Shown here: positions 33,641 through 42,032 of the stretch, in pieces | How the letters are laid out: each line of letters starts with the position of its first letter | Position numbering within the stretch: the first letter of the stretch is position 1 | Source: Phycisphaerae bacterium | Lineage (GTDB): Bacteria; Planctomycetota; Phycisphaerae; UBA1845; JAFGLZ01 | Assembly: GCA_016927755.1 (NCBI GenBank) | Contig: JAFGLZ010000183.1 | Span: 1 to 64,000, forward strand | Length of the DNA: 64,000 nt | Direction: 5' to 3' | Translations under genes and position numbers: made by a program | The notes under the pieces: model-generated | Seen by the model: only the letters and a program-made list of their open reading frames with translations | Told to the model about the DNA's origin: nothing | Databases searched by the model: none

Positions 33641-35050
33641 ATGAATTCGAACATAGCTAAGACGGCAGTTCTGATCATGGGTTGTAGCGCCGTGATTGTC
33701 TGGTTGTGTCCGGTCGCGATGGCGCAGGTTGACAACAACTGGAGCCAGTTCCACCAAGGCAACGGCTTTGGAGGCCAGGCGGCGACGGGGCCCGACCTGG
33801 GTGTTTACAGCACCCCGCGTTTTCAGGTCGGCAGCGACCTGGGCGCGGGTTTCATGGGATCGAGCGCCTCGGCGCCGGTCGTCATGAACAACAAGGTCTT
33901 CTGCTACTCCAGCAACGGGGCCGTGACGGCCTTCAGCGAAATCGACGGCACGCAACTCTGGTCGTCGGCCGTCGCGCCGGCCGCGTTCGGCTCATGGTCC
34001 AGCCCGTCGGCTGATGTGGCCGGCAACTCGGTCTATATGGGCTCGGGCGAGTACGTCTACCGCTTTGACGCCACCACCGGAGCGTCCCTGTGGTCCGAGC
34101 CCTACCACCTGACGACGATGAGCACCAGTGGCGAGACCTACGCCAGCGTCGTCAACGCCTCCCCGACGATCGTTCCGGGCCTGGGCCTCAACGGCGAAGG
34201 CCTGATCTTCCAGCACACCTACGGCAGCTTCGGCGGCGGGACGCGGCTGCACGCCATCAACGTTGCCGACGGCAGCCAGGCCTGGACGTTGGACATGACC
34301 GGCCAGGGCCAGGGCGAAGTGGCCTACAACCCCGCCGAGGGCCTGATCTACACCACCGTCGGCGTGGAAGGCGGCTGGGCCGATGGGTACGGCGGCATCG
34401 TCGCCATCAACGCGGCCACGGGCCAGATCGACACCACCTGGGGCAACAACGGCTACAGTGCCGGCTCCTTCTATGCTCTGAGCTTCGGCGGAATCACCTA
34501 TGACGCCGTCAACGACCGCGTGATCGCCGGCGGATACAACTTCTACGACTATGCCGGCATGCTCGTGGCCGATGGTTCGGACGGCTCGACCGTCTCTTAC
34601 ACCGGCGACCTCGGCGCCCCGTCGGGCGACTATCGCCCGACGCTTGGCGACGACGATCTGATCTATGTGGCCGGGGCCGAGTTCCAGGATGGCCCGTTTA
34701 TCTTCGCCTACGACGCAACGACCGGCGGCATCGAGTGGCAGTCCGACCTGGGCTGGGGCGGCTGGCAGCAGTCGCTGGCCTACGCCTTCGACCTCGGCGA
34801 CGGCACGGACGTGGTCTACGGCTCCGATCAGTACGGCACGAAGATAGGCATGTTCGACGCCGACACCGGATTGCTGCTTGATACCATCAATGGCTATGGC
34901 GGCCAGTTCGCTCTAGCCAACGGCAACCTCTACACCATCAGCGGCGGACAGCTTGTGGCCTTCGGCGCGCCCGTTCCCGAACCGGCGACGATGGCGCTGC
35001 TGGGCCTCGCAGGGGCGGGTCTACTGGCGCGGCGAAGGAGGCGCGCGTAA
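33641..35050 (+). CDS. PEP-CTERM PQQ-type beta-propeller protein
   Basis: 469 aa exported protein. Signal peptide about residues 1-28 (AVIVWLCPVAMAQ), then PQQ-like propeller blades: NKVFCYSSNGAVTAFSEIDG, LWSSAV, VYRFDATTGASLW, LHAINVADGSQAWTLDM, GIVAINAATGQIDTTW, FIFAYDATTGGIEWQ and IGMFDADTGLLLD. The end is VPEPATMALLGLAGAGLL plus RRRRR, the sorting tail. Propeller lipoproteins (BtuG) bind cobalamin at the surface of Bacteroides, so this is the best candidate binder in a B12-controlled locus, although no direct sequence match to BtuG can be claimed. It lies 101 nt after the previous gene. Confidence 0.85.
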   Translation: MNSNIAKTAVLIMGCSAVIVWLCPVAMAQVDNNWSQFHQGNGFGGQAATGPDLGVYSTPRFQVGSDLGAGFMGSSASAPVVMNNKVFCYSSNGAVTAFSEIDGTQLWSSAVAPAAFGSWSSPSADVAGNSVYMGSGEYVYRFDATTGASLWSEPYHLTTMSTSGETYASVVNASPTIVPGLGLNGEGLIFQHTYGSFGGGTRLHAINVADGSQAWTLDMTGQGQGEVAYNPAEGLIYTTVGVEGGWADGYGGIVAINAATGQIDTTWGNNGYSAGSFYALSFGGITYDAVNDRVIAGGYNFYDYAGMLVADGSDGSTVSYTGDLGAPSGDYRPTLGDDDLIYVAGAEFQDGPFIFAYDATTGGIEWQSDLGWGGWQQSLAYAFDLGDGTDVVYGSDQYGTKIGMFDADTGLLLDTINGYGGQFALANGNLYTISGGQLVAFGAPVPEPATMALLGLAGAGLLARRRRRA

Positions 35051-35195
35051 TCCATACGGAACGGACGAGGAGGGGTCGGGAGTCGGCGGCCCTTCCCGCC
35101 CTTTCCCCCGATCGTGACTGGCGCAGGAAAAGGACTCTTTTTGAAAAAGCACAAGACGGGCTGTGAGCCCGAGCACAAAGCGAGGACCAAGCAAG

Positions 35196-36281
35196 ATGTG
35201 CATCAAGCACAAGGCGGGTTCGCCCGCATATGTCGTCGCCGCGATTGCGGCGGTGTCTTTGTCGACGACGATAGCCTCCGCGAATGTATTCAATATGGGC
35301 ACGGGTTTGACCAGCCTGAAGACCGTCCACGTGGGTAATCCGGGCAACGCGGCTGATACAAGGTACCAAAGCCCTGGTTACGGTTCGGTCGCCTACGAAT
35401 ACAACATCGGCAAGTACGAGGTGACGGCCGGGCAGTACTGCGAATTTCTCAACGCCGTGGCCGTCACAGACACCTACGAGTTGTACAACGCGGACATGTG
35501 GACGAACAGCTACGGCTGCAAGATTCAGCAGAGCGGCTCGTCGGGCAGCTACACGTACAGCGTGGCGGGGGACTGGGCAAACCGCCCGGTGAACTACGTC
35601 TCGATTGGCGACGCCATGCGATTTGCGAATTGGCTGCACAACGGCCAACCCACCGGCGCGCAGGGCCTGAGCACCACCGAGGACGGAGCGTATTTCCTCA
35701 ACGGCGCGACAAGTAATGCCGGTCTGCTGGCCGTCAGCCGTGAGGCGGACTGGAAGTGGGCGCTCACCAGTGAGGACGAGTGGTACAAGGCGGCGTACTA
35801 CGACCCGGGCACAAGTAGCTACTACGATTATCCTACCAGCAGCAACACGGCCCCGGGTTATGTCAACAACAGCGGGAATCTGAGCACGACCGGCGACCCC
35901 TTCGTGGAGGGCGGAACGGACCCCGGCAACTACGCCACGTACGATGGCGATGGCGGGACCGACGGCATGGGCAGCCCGTACATACGCACGGTGGTCGGCG
36001 AGTGGGAGAATTCCGACAGCCCCTACGGCACGTTCGACCAGGGCGGCAACGTCTACGAATGGAGCGAGGCCATCGACTACGGGTCGTGTAGCGTCTTGCG
36101 GGGCGGGGCGTTCTACAACAATGTCGACTTCCTGCTCGCGTCGACCCACAACTCAACCGACCCGACGCGCGAGCGCTCGTACCTCGGGTTTCGCGTCTCC
36201 GCCGTTCCCGAACCGGCGACGATGGCGCTGCTCGGTCTTGGCGGATTGCTGCTCGGTGTACGAAGGAAAAGGAACGCTTGA
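35196..36281 (+). CDS. PEP-CTERM protein with FGE-sulfatase (SUMF1-like) domain
   Basis: 361 aa exported protein. The signal peptide ends near TIASA. The body is a formylglycine-generating-enzyme-like C-type-lectin fold: YNIGKYEVTAGQYCEFLNAV, NRPVNYVSIGDAMRFANWL, LTSEDEWYKAAYYDPG, GGNVYEWSE, VLRGGAFYNN and YLGFRVS. The paired cysteines of active FGE near the end are not seen, so it is more likely a structural or binding version than an enzyme. The tail is VPEPATMALLGLGG and RRKR. The ATG at 35196 has GAGGA upstream. It is 145 nt after the propeller gene. Confidence 0.85.
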   Translation: MCIKHKAGSPAYVVAAIAAVSLSTTIASANVFNMGTGLTSLKTVHVGNPGNAADTRYQSPGYGSVAYEYNIGKYEVTAGQYCEFLNAVAVTDTYELYNADMWTNSYGCKIQQSGSSGSYTYSVAGDWANRPVNYVSIGDAMRFANWLHNGQPTGAQGLSTTEDGAYFLNGATSNAGLLAVSREADWKWALTSEDEWYKAAYYDPGTSSYYDYPTSSNTAPGYVNNSGNLSTTGDPFVEGGTDPGNYATYDGDGGTDGMGSPYIRTVVGEWENSDSPYGTFDQGGNVYEWSEAIDYGSCSVLRGGAFYNNVDFLLASTHNSTDPTRERSYLGFRVSAVPEPATMALLGLGGLLLGVRRKRNA

Positions 36282-36373
36282 GTTCTTGATGTATTGGGCG
36301 CGGGGCGGAATTCCCCAGAAGTTTTGCCCCGTGTTGTGATAGTGAACGGAACCCTGTGAAGGTAGCGGCCATT

Positions 36374-36778
36374 ATGGTGATGTTCAATCCCGAGGTTGCC
36401 CAGCAGCGAGAGAAGGATTGGGAGCAGGCGGACGAGGGATTCCTGTTCTGGTTCAGCAAGTTCTTCCCGGTCTTGCAGGAGTATGCCGGGTATTTGGAGG
36501 TATCGCAGCAGGCGTTAGCCGAGTTGGCTCTTGCGCGTGAGCTCTTTGTCGGCAGCTTCTGTCCTTGTCATTTGCTTTATGATCCTGCGGCAACCCCGGA
36601 CATTCCCGCTCTCCTGGTGCATTTTGATCGGCTGACCCGTCGAATGGCCGAATATGTCGACCGCCATCCGGCCATGACAGACCAACTTCGCCGAAGAATG
36701 GGGATATTCGAGTTTAATAGCAAGAACTACCATACAGGAAACGGACAACAACATGATGGATATCAAACGGAATGGTAG
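36374..36778 (+). CDS. Hypothetical protein within the B12 locus
   Basis: 134 aa of balanced amino-acid composition that looks like a real helical cytosolic protein: QREKDWEQADEGFLFWFSKF, YLEVSQQALAELALARELF and LLVHFDRLTRRMAEYVD. AAGGT lies about 10 nt before the ATG. GC content is lower than in flanking genes. No signal peptide, no recognised domain. The last 25 codons overlap no other gene. It could also be a fragment of a larger gene, since it lies between two intact surface-protein genes. Function unknown. Confidence 0.5.
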   Translation: MVMFNPEVAQQREKDWEQADEGFLFWFSKFFPVLQEYAGYLEVSQQALAELALARELFVGSFCPCHLLYDPAATPDIPALLVHFDRLTRRMAEYVDRHPAMTDQLRRRMGIFEFNSKNYHTGNGQQHDGYQTEW

Positions 36779-36926
36779 GAGATGCTGAACTTCCTGAAAG
36801 TAATGTTTTATGGCGGAAAGTGATGGTTATGTCCGTACCAATGACAAAGAGGCGACACGTCACCTTTGGGGAGTGTCCTTGTGGCCACGGATGGGAGAAG
36901 GAATCGCAAAGGCAAGGAGATATGAC

Positions 36927-38138
36927 ATGACGCACGACAGAATCGCCGTTGCACTGGGTTGTGTGCTTCTGTGTGGCGGTGCGGCGCAGGCGGATCCGAG
37001 CGATCCGAACTCGTATGCGACACAGGTCGTTTCATACACCGCCGGGACGGGCATCGGCGGTGACTGGATCACCGGAAAGCCCTTCAACGACCCCAACAGC
37101 GCCCTGGGCCGCCCGACGGTCGATACGACGGGCGATGCATGGTACATCCCGCTCGAGATGCCCACGCCGGTCGTCCACGTCTACCCATCGTTTCGGTACT
37201 ACGAACTGGTTACGATCGGCAACGGCGGCGAGCTAGTCGTGAGGTTCAACCGGCCAATCGAGAACGATCCCCGAAATCCCTACGGCGTGGACTTCGTCGT
37301 CTTCGGCAACGCCTTTCAGATCATCGACGGCGTGAACGGCTGGACCAACGGCGATCCCAACTCCGTCACCTGCGGTTATGGCCTATTCAAGGAGCCCGGT
37401 ATCGTCAGCGTGGCCCAGGACCCCAACGGCCCGTGGTACACGTTCACCGATGGTCCTTGGGCCGACGACTTCGGACCGACACTGGGACGCGTGCCGGTGG
37501 ACGATCCGAACGACGCCGACCCCAATCTCGGAACGTGGAACGCCTACTGGGGCGGACCGACCGATCCGACCCGGCCCATCAATCCAAACGATCCGAGCGT
37601 GTCGGAGTCCGGCTTCATCGGCAAGACCGTCCGGCAGATGTGCGACGCGTACAACGGCTCGGCCGGCGGCACGGGCTTCGACATCGGCGTGTTCGGCCTC
37701 GACTGGATCCAGTACGTGCGCGTGCAGGACCGTCCCGGCAGCTCGGCGACAACCGAGATCGACGCCTTTTCCGATGTCGCGCCCGGAGTGGTGCTCGATC
37801 TGACCAAGGTGAACGAGACCTACGGCGAGGTGACCCTCTCGCCCGATCCCGTCGCGGACCCGCCGACGACATACCTCCTGAACGAGGTCGTTACCCTCAC
37901 CGCCACGCCCATCGAGGGCAAGGCCTTCAATCGATGGGTGATCTACGACCCCAACTTCCCGGGCGACGCCAACCACGCCGCGGAGGATACGAACACCGTC
38001 ACGACGATCGTGATGATGTGCGACCGGCAGGTTGAGGCAGCCTTCAAGTGCGGCAGCGCACTCGAGATGGTTCTCCCCCTTCCCCTGCCCGCGGCGCTGG
38101 CTGTCTTCCTGAGGGGCCGAAGGCGCCGGGCGCAATGA
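36927..38138 (+). CDS. Exported surface protein with divergent InlB-type repeat, paralog of the first B12-locus gene
   Basis: 403 aa. Signal peptide VALGCVLLCGGAAQA near residues 7-21. The large domain has GVDFVVFGNAFQI, VSVAQDPNGPWYTFTDG and GSAGGTGFDIGVFGLDWIQYVRV, all with counterparts in the protein at 31447. A divergent InlB-like repeat (EVTLSPDP, VVTLTATPIEGKAFNRW, CDRQVEAAFKCG) follows, and then a hydrophobic tail LPLPLPAALAVFL with RGRRRR, a degenerate sorting signal without the PEP motif. The ATG at 36927 has AAGGAG at 7 nt. The gene continues the same strand as the B12 locus, 148 nt after the hypothetical gene. Confidence 0.82.
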   Translation: MTHDRIAVALGCVLLCGGAAQADPSDPNSYATQVVSYTAGTGIGGDWITGKPFNDPNSALGRPTVDTTGDAWYIPLEMPTPVVHVYPSFRYYELVTIGNGGELVVRFNRPIENDPRNPYGVDFVVFGNAFQIIDGVNGWTNGDPNSVTCGYGLFKEPGIVSVAQDPNGPWYTFTDGPWADDFGPTLGRVPVDDPNDADPNLGTWNAYWGGPTDPTRPINPNDPSVSESGFIGKTVRQMCDAYNGSAGGTGFDIGVFGLDWIQYVRVQDRPGSSATTEIDAFSDVAPGVVLDLTKVNETYGEVTLSPDPVADPPTTYLLNEVVTLTATPIEGKAFNRWVIYDPNFPGDANHAAEDTNTVTTIVMMCDRQVEAAFKCGSALEMVLPLPLPAALAVFLRGRRRRAQ

Positions 38139-38229
38139 CGGCCCGGTCGTCGAACGGGCCGGGGGCGCGAGAGCTTCGCCGGCGCGCCTCTCGGCCCGGA
38201 CGTGCTCAAACGTCGGAGGACGCGAATCA

Positions 38230-39030
38230 ATGCGGCAGCCGCGTGCGTTCACCCTCATCGAGTTGCTCGTCGTCGTGGCGATCATCGCCCTGTTGCTGTC
38301 GATTCTGCTTCCGGCGCTCGGGCGCGCGAAGGAGCATGCGCGGTCCACCACCTGCCTGAGCAATCTCCGGCAGATGGCGATTGCCGCCCACAACTACGCC
38401 AACGATCAGAACGACTATTACCCGATCGCCTTCCTCAACATGGACGTCAGCACGCCCGGCAAGGTGGTGCATCGGTATTGGGATTTCATCGTGACCAAGA
38501 ACTGGTCGACCGATTCGTTCACGGTCAAGCCCGGCTTCTTGTGGCAGGGAAGGACGATCATGAAGATCCAGCAGTGTCCGTCGTTCGACGGCAGCGCCAA
38601 CTCGCCCGGCGATCCTTACACGGGCTACAACTACAACACGAGCTACATCGGGGGGCAGATCGGCTTCGTGCCGGAGCTCGGATCAAACGGCTTCATCCCG
38701 CCGGCGCGGGTTACGGACGTGCGCCGACCCGATCAGTGCGCCCTTTTCGGTGACGGCCAGTACGCCGCCGGGGCAAACAAGTTCATGCGGGCCCCGTGGC
38801 CGGGGCTGCGGGATTCCGGCTTCTTCGGCCGGGCCGCCGGGACACAGGGGTATCGCCATCTCGACAAGACCAACGTGACCTGGTGCGACGGTCACGCCGA
38901 TTCGCGGGCGGACGTATTCAAGGAGACCGACGTCGCCGAGAAGGGCAACATCGCCGAGGGAACCGGGTTCCTCTCGCCCGACAACCGGCTCTACGCCCTG
39001 GATCCGGACGCAATCGATCCTAATGACTGA
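38230..39030 (+). CDS. Type II secretion/planctomycete-type pseudopilin
   Basis: 266 aa. The prepilin peptidase site and hydrophobic helix are at the very N terminus (RAFTLIELLVVVAIIALLLS), followed by LPALGRAKEHARSTTCLSNLRQMA, which is characteristic of the abundant planctomycete pseudopilins with the C-terminal H-x9-DG motif. Here that motif reads HLDKTNVTWCDGHADS. GGAGGACGCG precedes the ATG. It follows the last surface protein by 91 nt on the same strand. Whether it contributes to surface display of the PEP-CTERM proteins is unknown. Such pseudopilins are numerous in these genomes and often scattered. Confidence 0.88.
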   Translation: MRQPRAFTLIELLVVVAIIALLLSILLPALGRAKEHARSTTCLSNLRQMAIAAHNYANDQNDYYPIAFLNMDVSTPGKVVHRYWDFIVTKNWSTDSFTVKPGFLWQGRTIMKIQQCPSFDGSANSPGDPYTGYNYNTSYIGGQIGFVPELGSNGFIPPARVTDVRRPDQCALFGDGQYAAGANKFMRAPWPGLRDSGFFGRAAGTQGYRHLDKTNVTWCDGHADSRADVFKETDVAEKGNIAEGTGFLSPDNRLYALDPDAIDPND

Positions 39031-39044
39031 GAGCAGGCTATCAT

Positions 39045-39407
39045 GGAGGAAGACCTCGTGGAATCGCGACCATGATGGGCGCCACCCCCGAGCGAGCCGC
39101 CGCCGAGCTCGATGCAGCCGGCGCGGATCTCATCGGAGCGAATTGCGGCGCCGGAATCGAAGCGATGGTCCGGGTGGCCGAACAGCTCCATTCGGGAACG
39201 TCCAAACCCATCTGGATCAAACCCAACGCCGGCCTGCCCGAGTTGCTCGACAGACGCACCGTCTTCAGACAGACCCCAGAGCGGATGGCGAAGTACCTGC
39301 CGTCTCTCGTCGTGGCTGGCACAAGGGTCGTCGGTGGATGCTGCGGGACGACGCCGTCCCACATTCGCGCGCTCGTCGGGAAGGCGGCGCTCATAAGGAG
39401 GGCCTAG
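39045..39407 (+). pseudogene. 3' remnant of a homocysteine/corrinoid S-methyltransferase domain (MetH N-domain type)
   Basis: About 110 codons match the last third of the S-methyl_trans (Hcy-binding) domain of methionine synthase: MMGATPERAAAELDAAGADLIGANCG, IWIKPNAGLPEL and the zinc motif GGCCGTTPSHIRAL with its paired cysteines. The first two thirds, with the N-terminal zinc Cys and the homocysteine-binding loop, are missing. In-frame codons upstream (from about 39045) extend only to RPRGIAT before similarity ends. A reading from ATG at 39072 would give 111 aa and is unlikely to be active. It begins 15-42 nt after the pseudopilin stop and is probably a relic of a B12-controlled gene that once ended this locus. 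Confidence 0.75.
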
Positions 39408-39758
39408 ACGACCGATCCGCGGTTCCCCGAAAGGAACTCCGGATGCTCCCCTGCCAGTACACCGTACGGAGCCCTTCAATCGCCGTGCGCATCCCGGCTG
39501 ACCGCCCGGCGGCTCCGTGCCATGGTCCCATTACCGCTAGAGCGATTCCGCGATGGTGCCTGTGTCGAAGCTGGCTGGCACGGGTGCCTCGCGGAAATCG
39601 CGCTGGGAGGGTAGGATGCCCCCGTGGCCTGGAACAAGCGCGTGTTCTCTACCGACGACCCGACAGTGGACCGGGCCTTCTCACCGACACGTGCTCGAAT
39701 CAACGTCGCCGGATCCCTTCGGTATCCTGGCTCGGCCCTCTTACAGTGAGTCGCTCCG
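39408..39758. other. Interval without a supported gene
   Basis: 351 bases after the methyltransferase remnant. No frame with a credible start, composition and domain was found, and no clear -35/-10 pair for the gene at 39759 is seen. Confidence 0.5.
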
Positions 39759-41996
39759 ATGCGCAACACAACGAACAAGACCGTCCCCGGGTGGCTCGCC
39801 CTCCTCGTGGCTGCTGCCTCTCAAATGTCCGAGGCAGCCGTCTCGGACAAGCCCTTCCTACAGGAAATCCACCAGCCCTGCGTCATCGGCGACCAACCCG
39901 CCATGAACGACGTCCGCGCCGTCGCCGCGGACCAGGCCGGAAACGTCTGGGCCGCCACCGGCGCCGGGGCCTTCCGCCTGGACAAGGGCGCAAGGAAATG
40001 GTTCGCCCTGATGAAACCCGCGGACGCCGGACCCACATTCGACGTCACCGTCGACGACGCCGGCACCGTCTGGATCGGCGCGTGGAACGGTCTCTACCGA
40101 TCGGCGGAAACGTCACTCCAGAAGATCGATGACGTCACGCAGCCGATCGCCATCATGTGCGCCACACAGTCCGGCCTCATCGCGATCGGGCCGGACGGAC
40201 TCTGGCGAGTCCGCGACGGCAAGGCCGCTCGCCAGCCCCTGCCCTGCGCCCGAAGCGCCAGAGACGTCATCCCCGATCAAACCGACGGCCTGTGGATCGC
40301 CACCGACCCCGGGCTCTACCACTGGACCCCCGCCCAAACGAAGTGCTACCAGATGCCCGCCGGCCTGATCAGCGCCCGCACGTCGGCCCTCGCTTGCGCC
40401 CCCGACGGCACCCTCTGGGTCGGCGGTCTCGGCGGCGTCACCCTCTTCAAGGACGACAAGGCCCTCCGCCAGTTCACACCCAAGGACGGCCTGCCGTCGG
40501 CCGACGTCCGATGCGTCCGCCTCGGACCCGACGGGCGAATCTGGGCTGGAACCCCCCTCGGCGTCGCCCGATACGACGGCCAGAACTGGTCGCTGCGCCA
40601 CAGCAAGCGATGGCTCGTCGGCGACGACGTTCGCGATGTCTCCTTCGACGCGGACGCAACCGCCTGGATCGCCACCGACGCCGGCGTCAGCGCGATCCGC
40701 CAATCCAAGACCTCCCTCGCCGACAAGGCCGAACACTACCTCGACGTCTGCATGGCCCGCCACGTCCGCGAGCCCGGACTGGTCGAGAAGTGCTGGCTCG
40801 AAAAACCCGGCGACCTGTCCACCTGGAAACCCCAAGACGACGACAACGACGGGCAGTACACCTCGATGTACCTCGCCATGGAATCCTTCCGATATGCCGC
40901 GACCAAGGACCCCGCCGCCCTGGCCAATGCCCGAAAGGCCTTCGAAGCCCTGCGGTTCCTCCAGACCGTCACGGGAACCCCCGGCTTCGTCGCGCGCACC
41001 GTCATCCCCGCGGCCTGGACCCGAATGGCCGATCCCAACAAGAAACTCACCGACCGTGAACTGGCCGTGGAGCGCGTCCGCGACCCTCGCTACAAATACG
41101 TCCCCGTCCGCTGGCGCCCGTCCGCCGACGGCAAGTGGCTCTGGAAGGGCGACACCAGCAGCGACGAGATCACCGGACACTTCTACGGCTACCTGATGTA
41201 CTACGACCTCGCCGCCGACGAGACCGAGCGCCGTCGCGTGGCCGATCACGTCCGTCGCGTCATGGACGGACTCATCGACGCCGGTTACGTCCTGAAGGAC
41301 CTCGACGGCAAGCACACCCGCTGGGCCGTCTGGAGCCCCGAGAAGCTCAACGGCGATCCCGACTGGCAGTTCGAGCGCGGCATCAACTCCGTCGAGATCC
41401 TCTCATTCCTCAAGGGAGCCTATCGCATGACCGGGGACGGGAAATACCAGCGCTGCTATCTCGACCTGCTGGCGGGGCACGACTACAAGGCCAACGTCCG
41501 CTACGCCAAATCGACCGACCCTGGCTGGCGAACGCACATCGACGAGGAGCTCCTCGCCCTGGCCTATCCCGCACTGCTCCTGCACGAGACCGATCCGGAT
41601 CTAAAGCGCCTCTACCGGGCTAGCCTCGATCACTGGTACGCCCAGTGCAAAGGAGACCGCAGCCCCTACTTCGACTTCACCTACGCCTCGCTCAGCGGAA
41701 CCAAGATCGACCTCGCCCCCGCCCTCCACTTCTTGAGAGACGCCCCGCTCGACCTGATCCGCTGGCAGGTGGACAACTCGAAACGCGAGGACCTTCGCGT
41801 CGTCCGCGCCCCCGAGCTCGAAGAGCATCAGACCGACCGCCTGCCACCCATCAGTGAACGTGGCGTCATGCGATGGGACAACAACCCCTGGCAATCCGTC
41901 CAGGGCGACGCCGGCCACACCGAAAGCGACGGCGTCTACTGGCTCCTGCCGTATTGGATGGGACGCTACTACGGATTCATCGACGCGCCCAAATGA
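39759..41996 (+). CDS. Secreted protein: regulator-type propeller repeats plus alpha-barrel domain
   Basis: 745 aa. Signal peptide LALLVAAASQMSEAA. Residues about 45-320 contain repeats of the two-component-regulator propeller type: VAADQAGNVWAATGAGAFRL, VTVDDAGTVWIGAWNGLYR, CAPDGTLWVGGLGGVTLF, GPDGRIWAGTPLGVARYDG and FDADATAWIATDAGVSAI. The C-terminal 400 residues look like a helical (alpha/alpha) barrel of the glycosidase/lyase type (YTSMYLAMESFRYAATKDPA, HFYGYLMYYDLAADETERR, DEELLALAYPALLLHETD). No catalytic pair can be named. The combination suggests binding and processing of a polysaccharide. Convergent with the beta-helix gene, 36 nt apart. Confidence 0.75.
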   Translation: MRNTTNKTVPGWLALLVAAASQMSEAAVSDKPFLQEIHQPCVIGDQPAMNDVRAVAADQAGNVWAATGAGAFRLDKGARKWFALMKPADAGPTFDVTVDDAGTVWIGAWNGLYRSAETSLQKIDDVTQPIAIMCATQSGLIAIGPDGLWRVRDGKAARQPLPCARSARDVIPDQTDGLWIATDPGLYHWTPAQTKCYQMPAGLISARTSALACAPDGTLWVGGLGGVTLFKDDKALRQFTPKDGLPSADVRCVRLGPDGRIWAGTPLGVARYDGQNWSLRHSKRWLVGDDVRDVSFDADATAWIATDAGVSAIRQSKTSLADKAEHYLDVCMARHVREPGLVEKCWLEKPGDLSTWKPQDDDNDGQYTSMYLAMESFRYAATKDPAALANARKAFEALRFLQTVTGTPGFVARTVIPAAWTRMADPNKKLTDRELAVERVRDPRYKYVPVRWRPSADGKWLWKGDTSSDEITGHFYGYLMYYDLAADETERRRVADHVRRVMDGLIDAGYVLKDLDGKHTRWAVWSPEKLNGDPDWQFERGINSVEILSFLKGAYRMTGDGKYQRCYLDLLAGHDYKANVRYAKSTDPGWRTHIDEELLALAYPALLLHETDPDLKRLYRASLDHWYAQCKGDRSPYFDFTYASLSGTKIDLAPALHFLRDAPLDLIRWQVDNSKREDLRVVRAPELEEHQTDRLPPISERGVMRWDNNPWQSVQGDAGHTESDGVYWLLPYWMGRYYGFIDAPK

Positions 41997-42032
41997 CCGG
42001 CACAACCACCGGGTACGCGGGGCGGATGGGGC

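Noticed and set aside
36356..36373. GTG start at 36356 for the hypothetical gene
   Set aside because: No ribosome binding site, while the ATG at 36374 has AAGGT at suitable distance.
30908..39407. Exosortase (EpsH/XrtA-type) gene serving the PEP-CTERM proteins
   Set aside because: No multi-pass protein with the exosortase Cys/Arg/His pattern is found in the window. It must be elsewhere.
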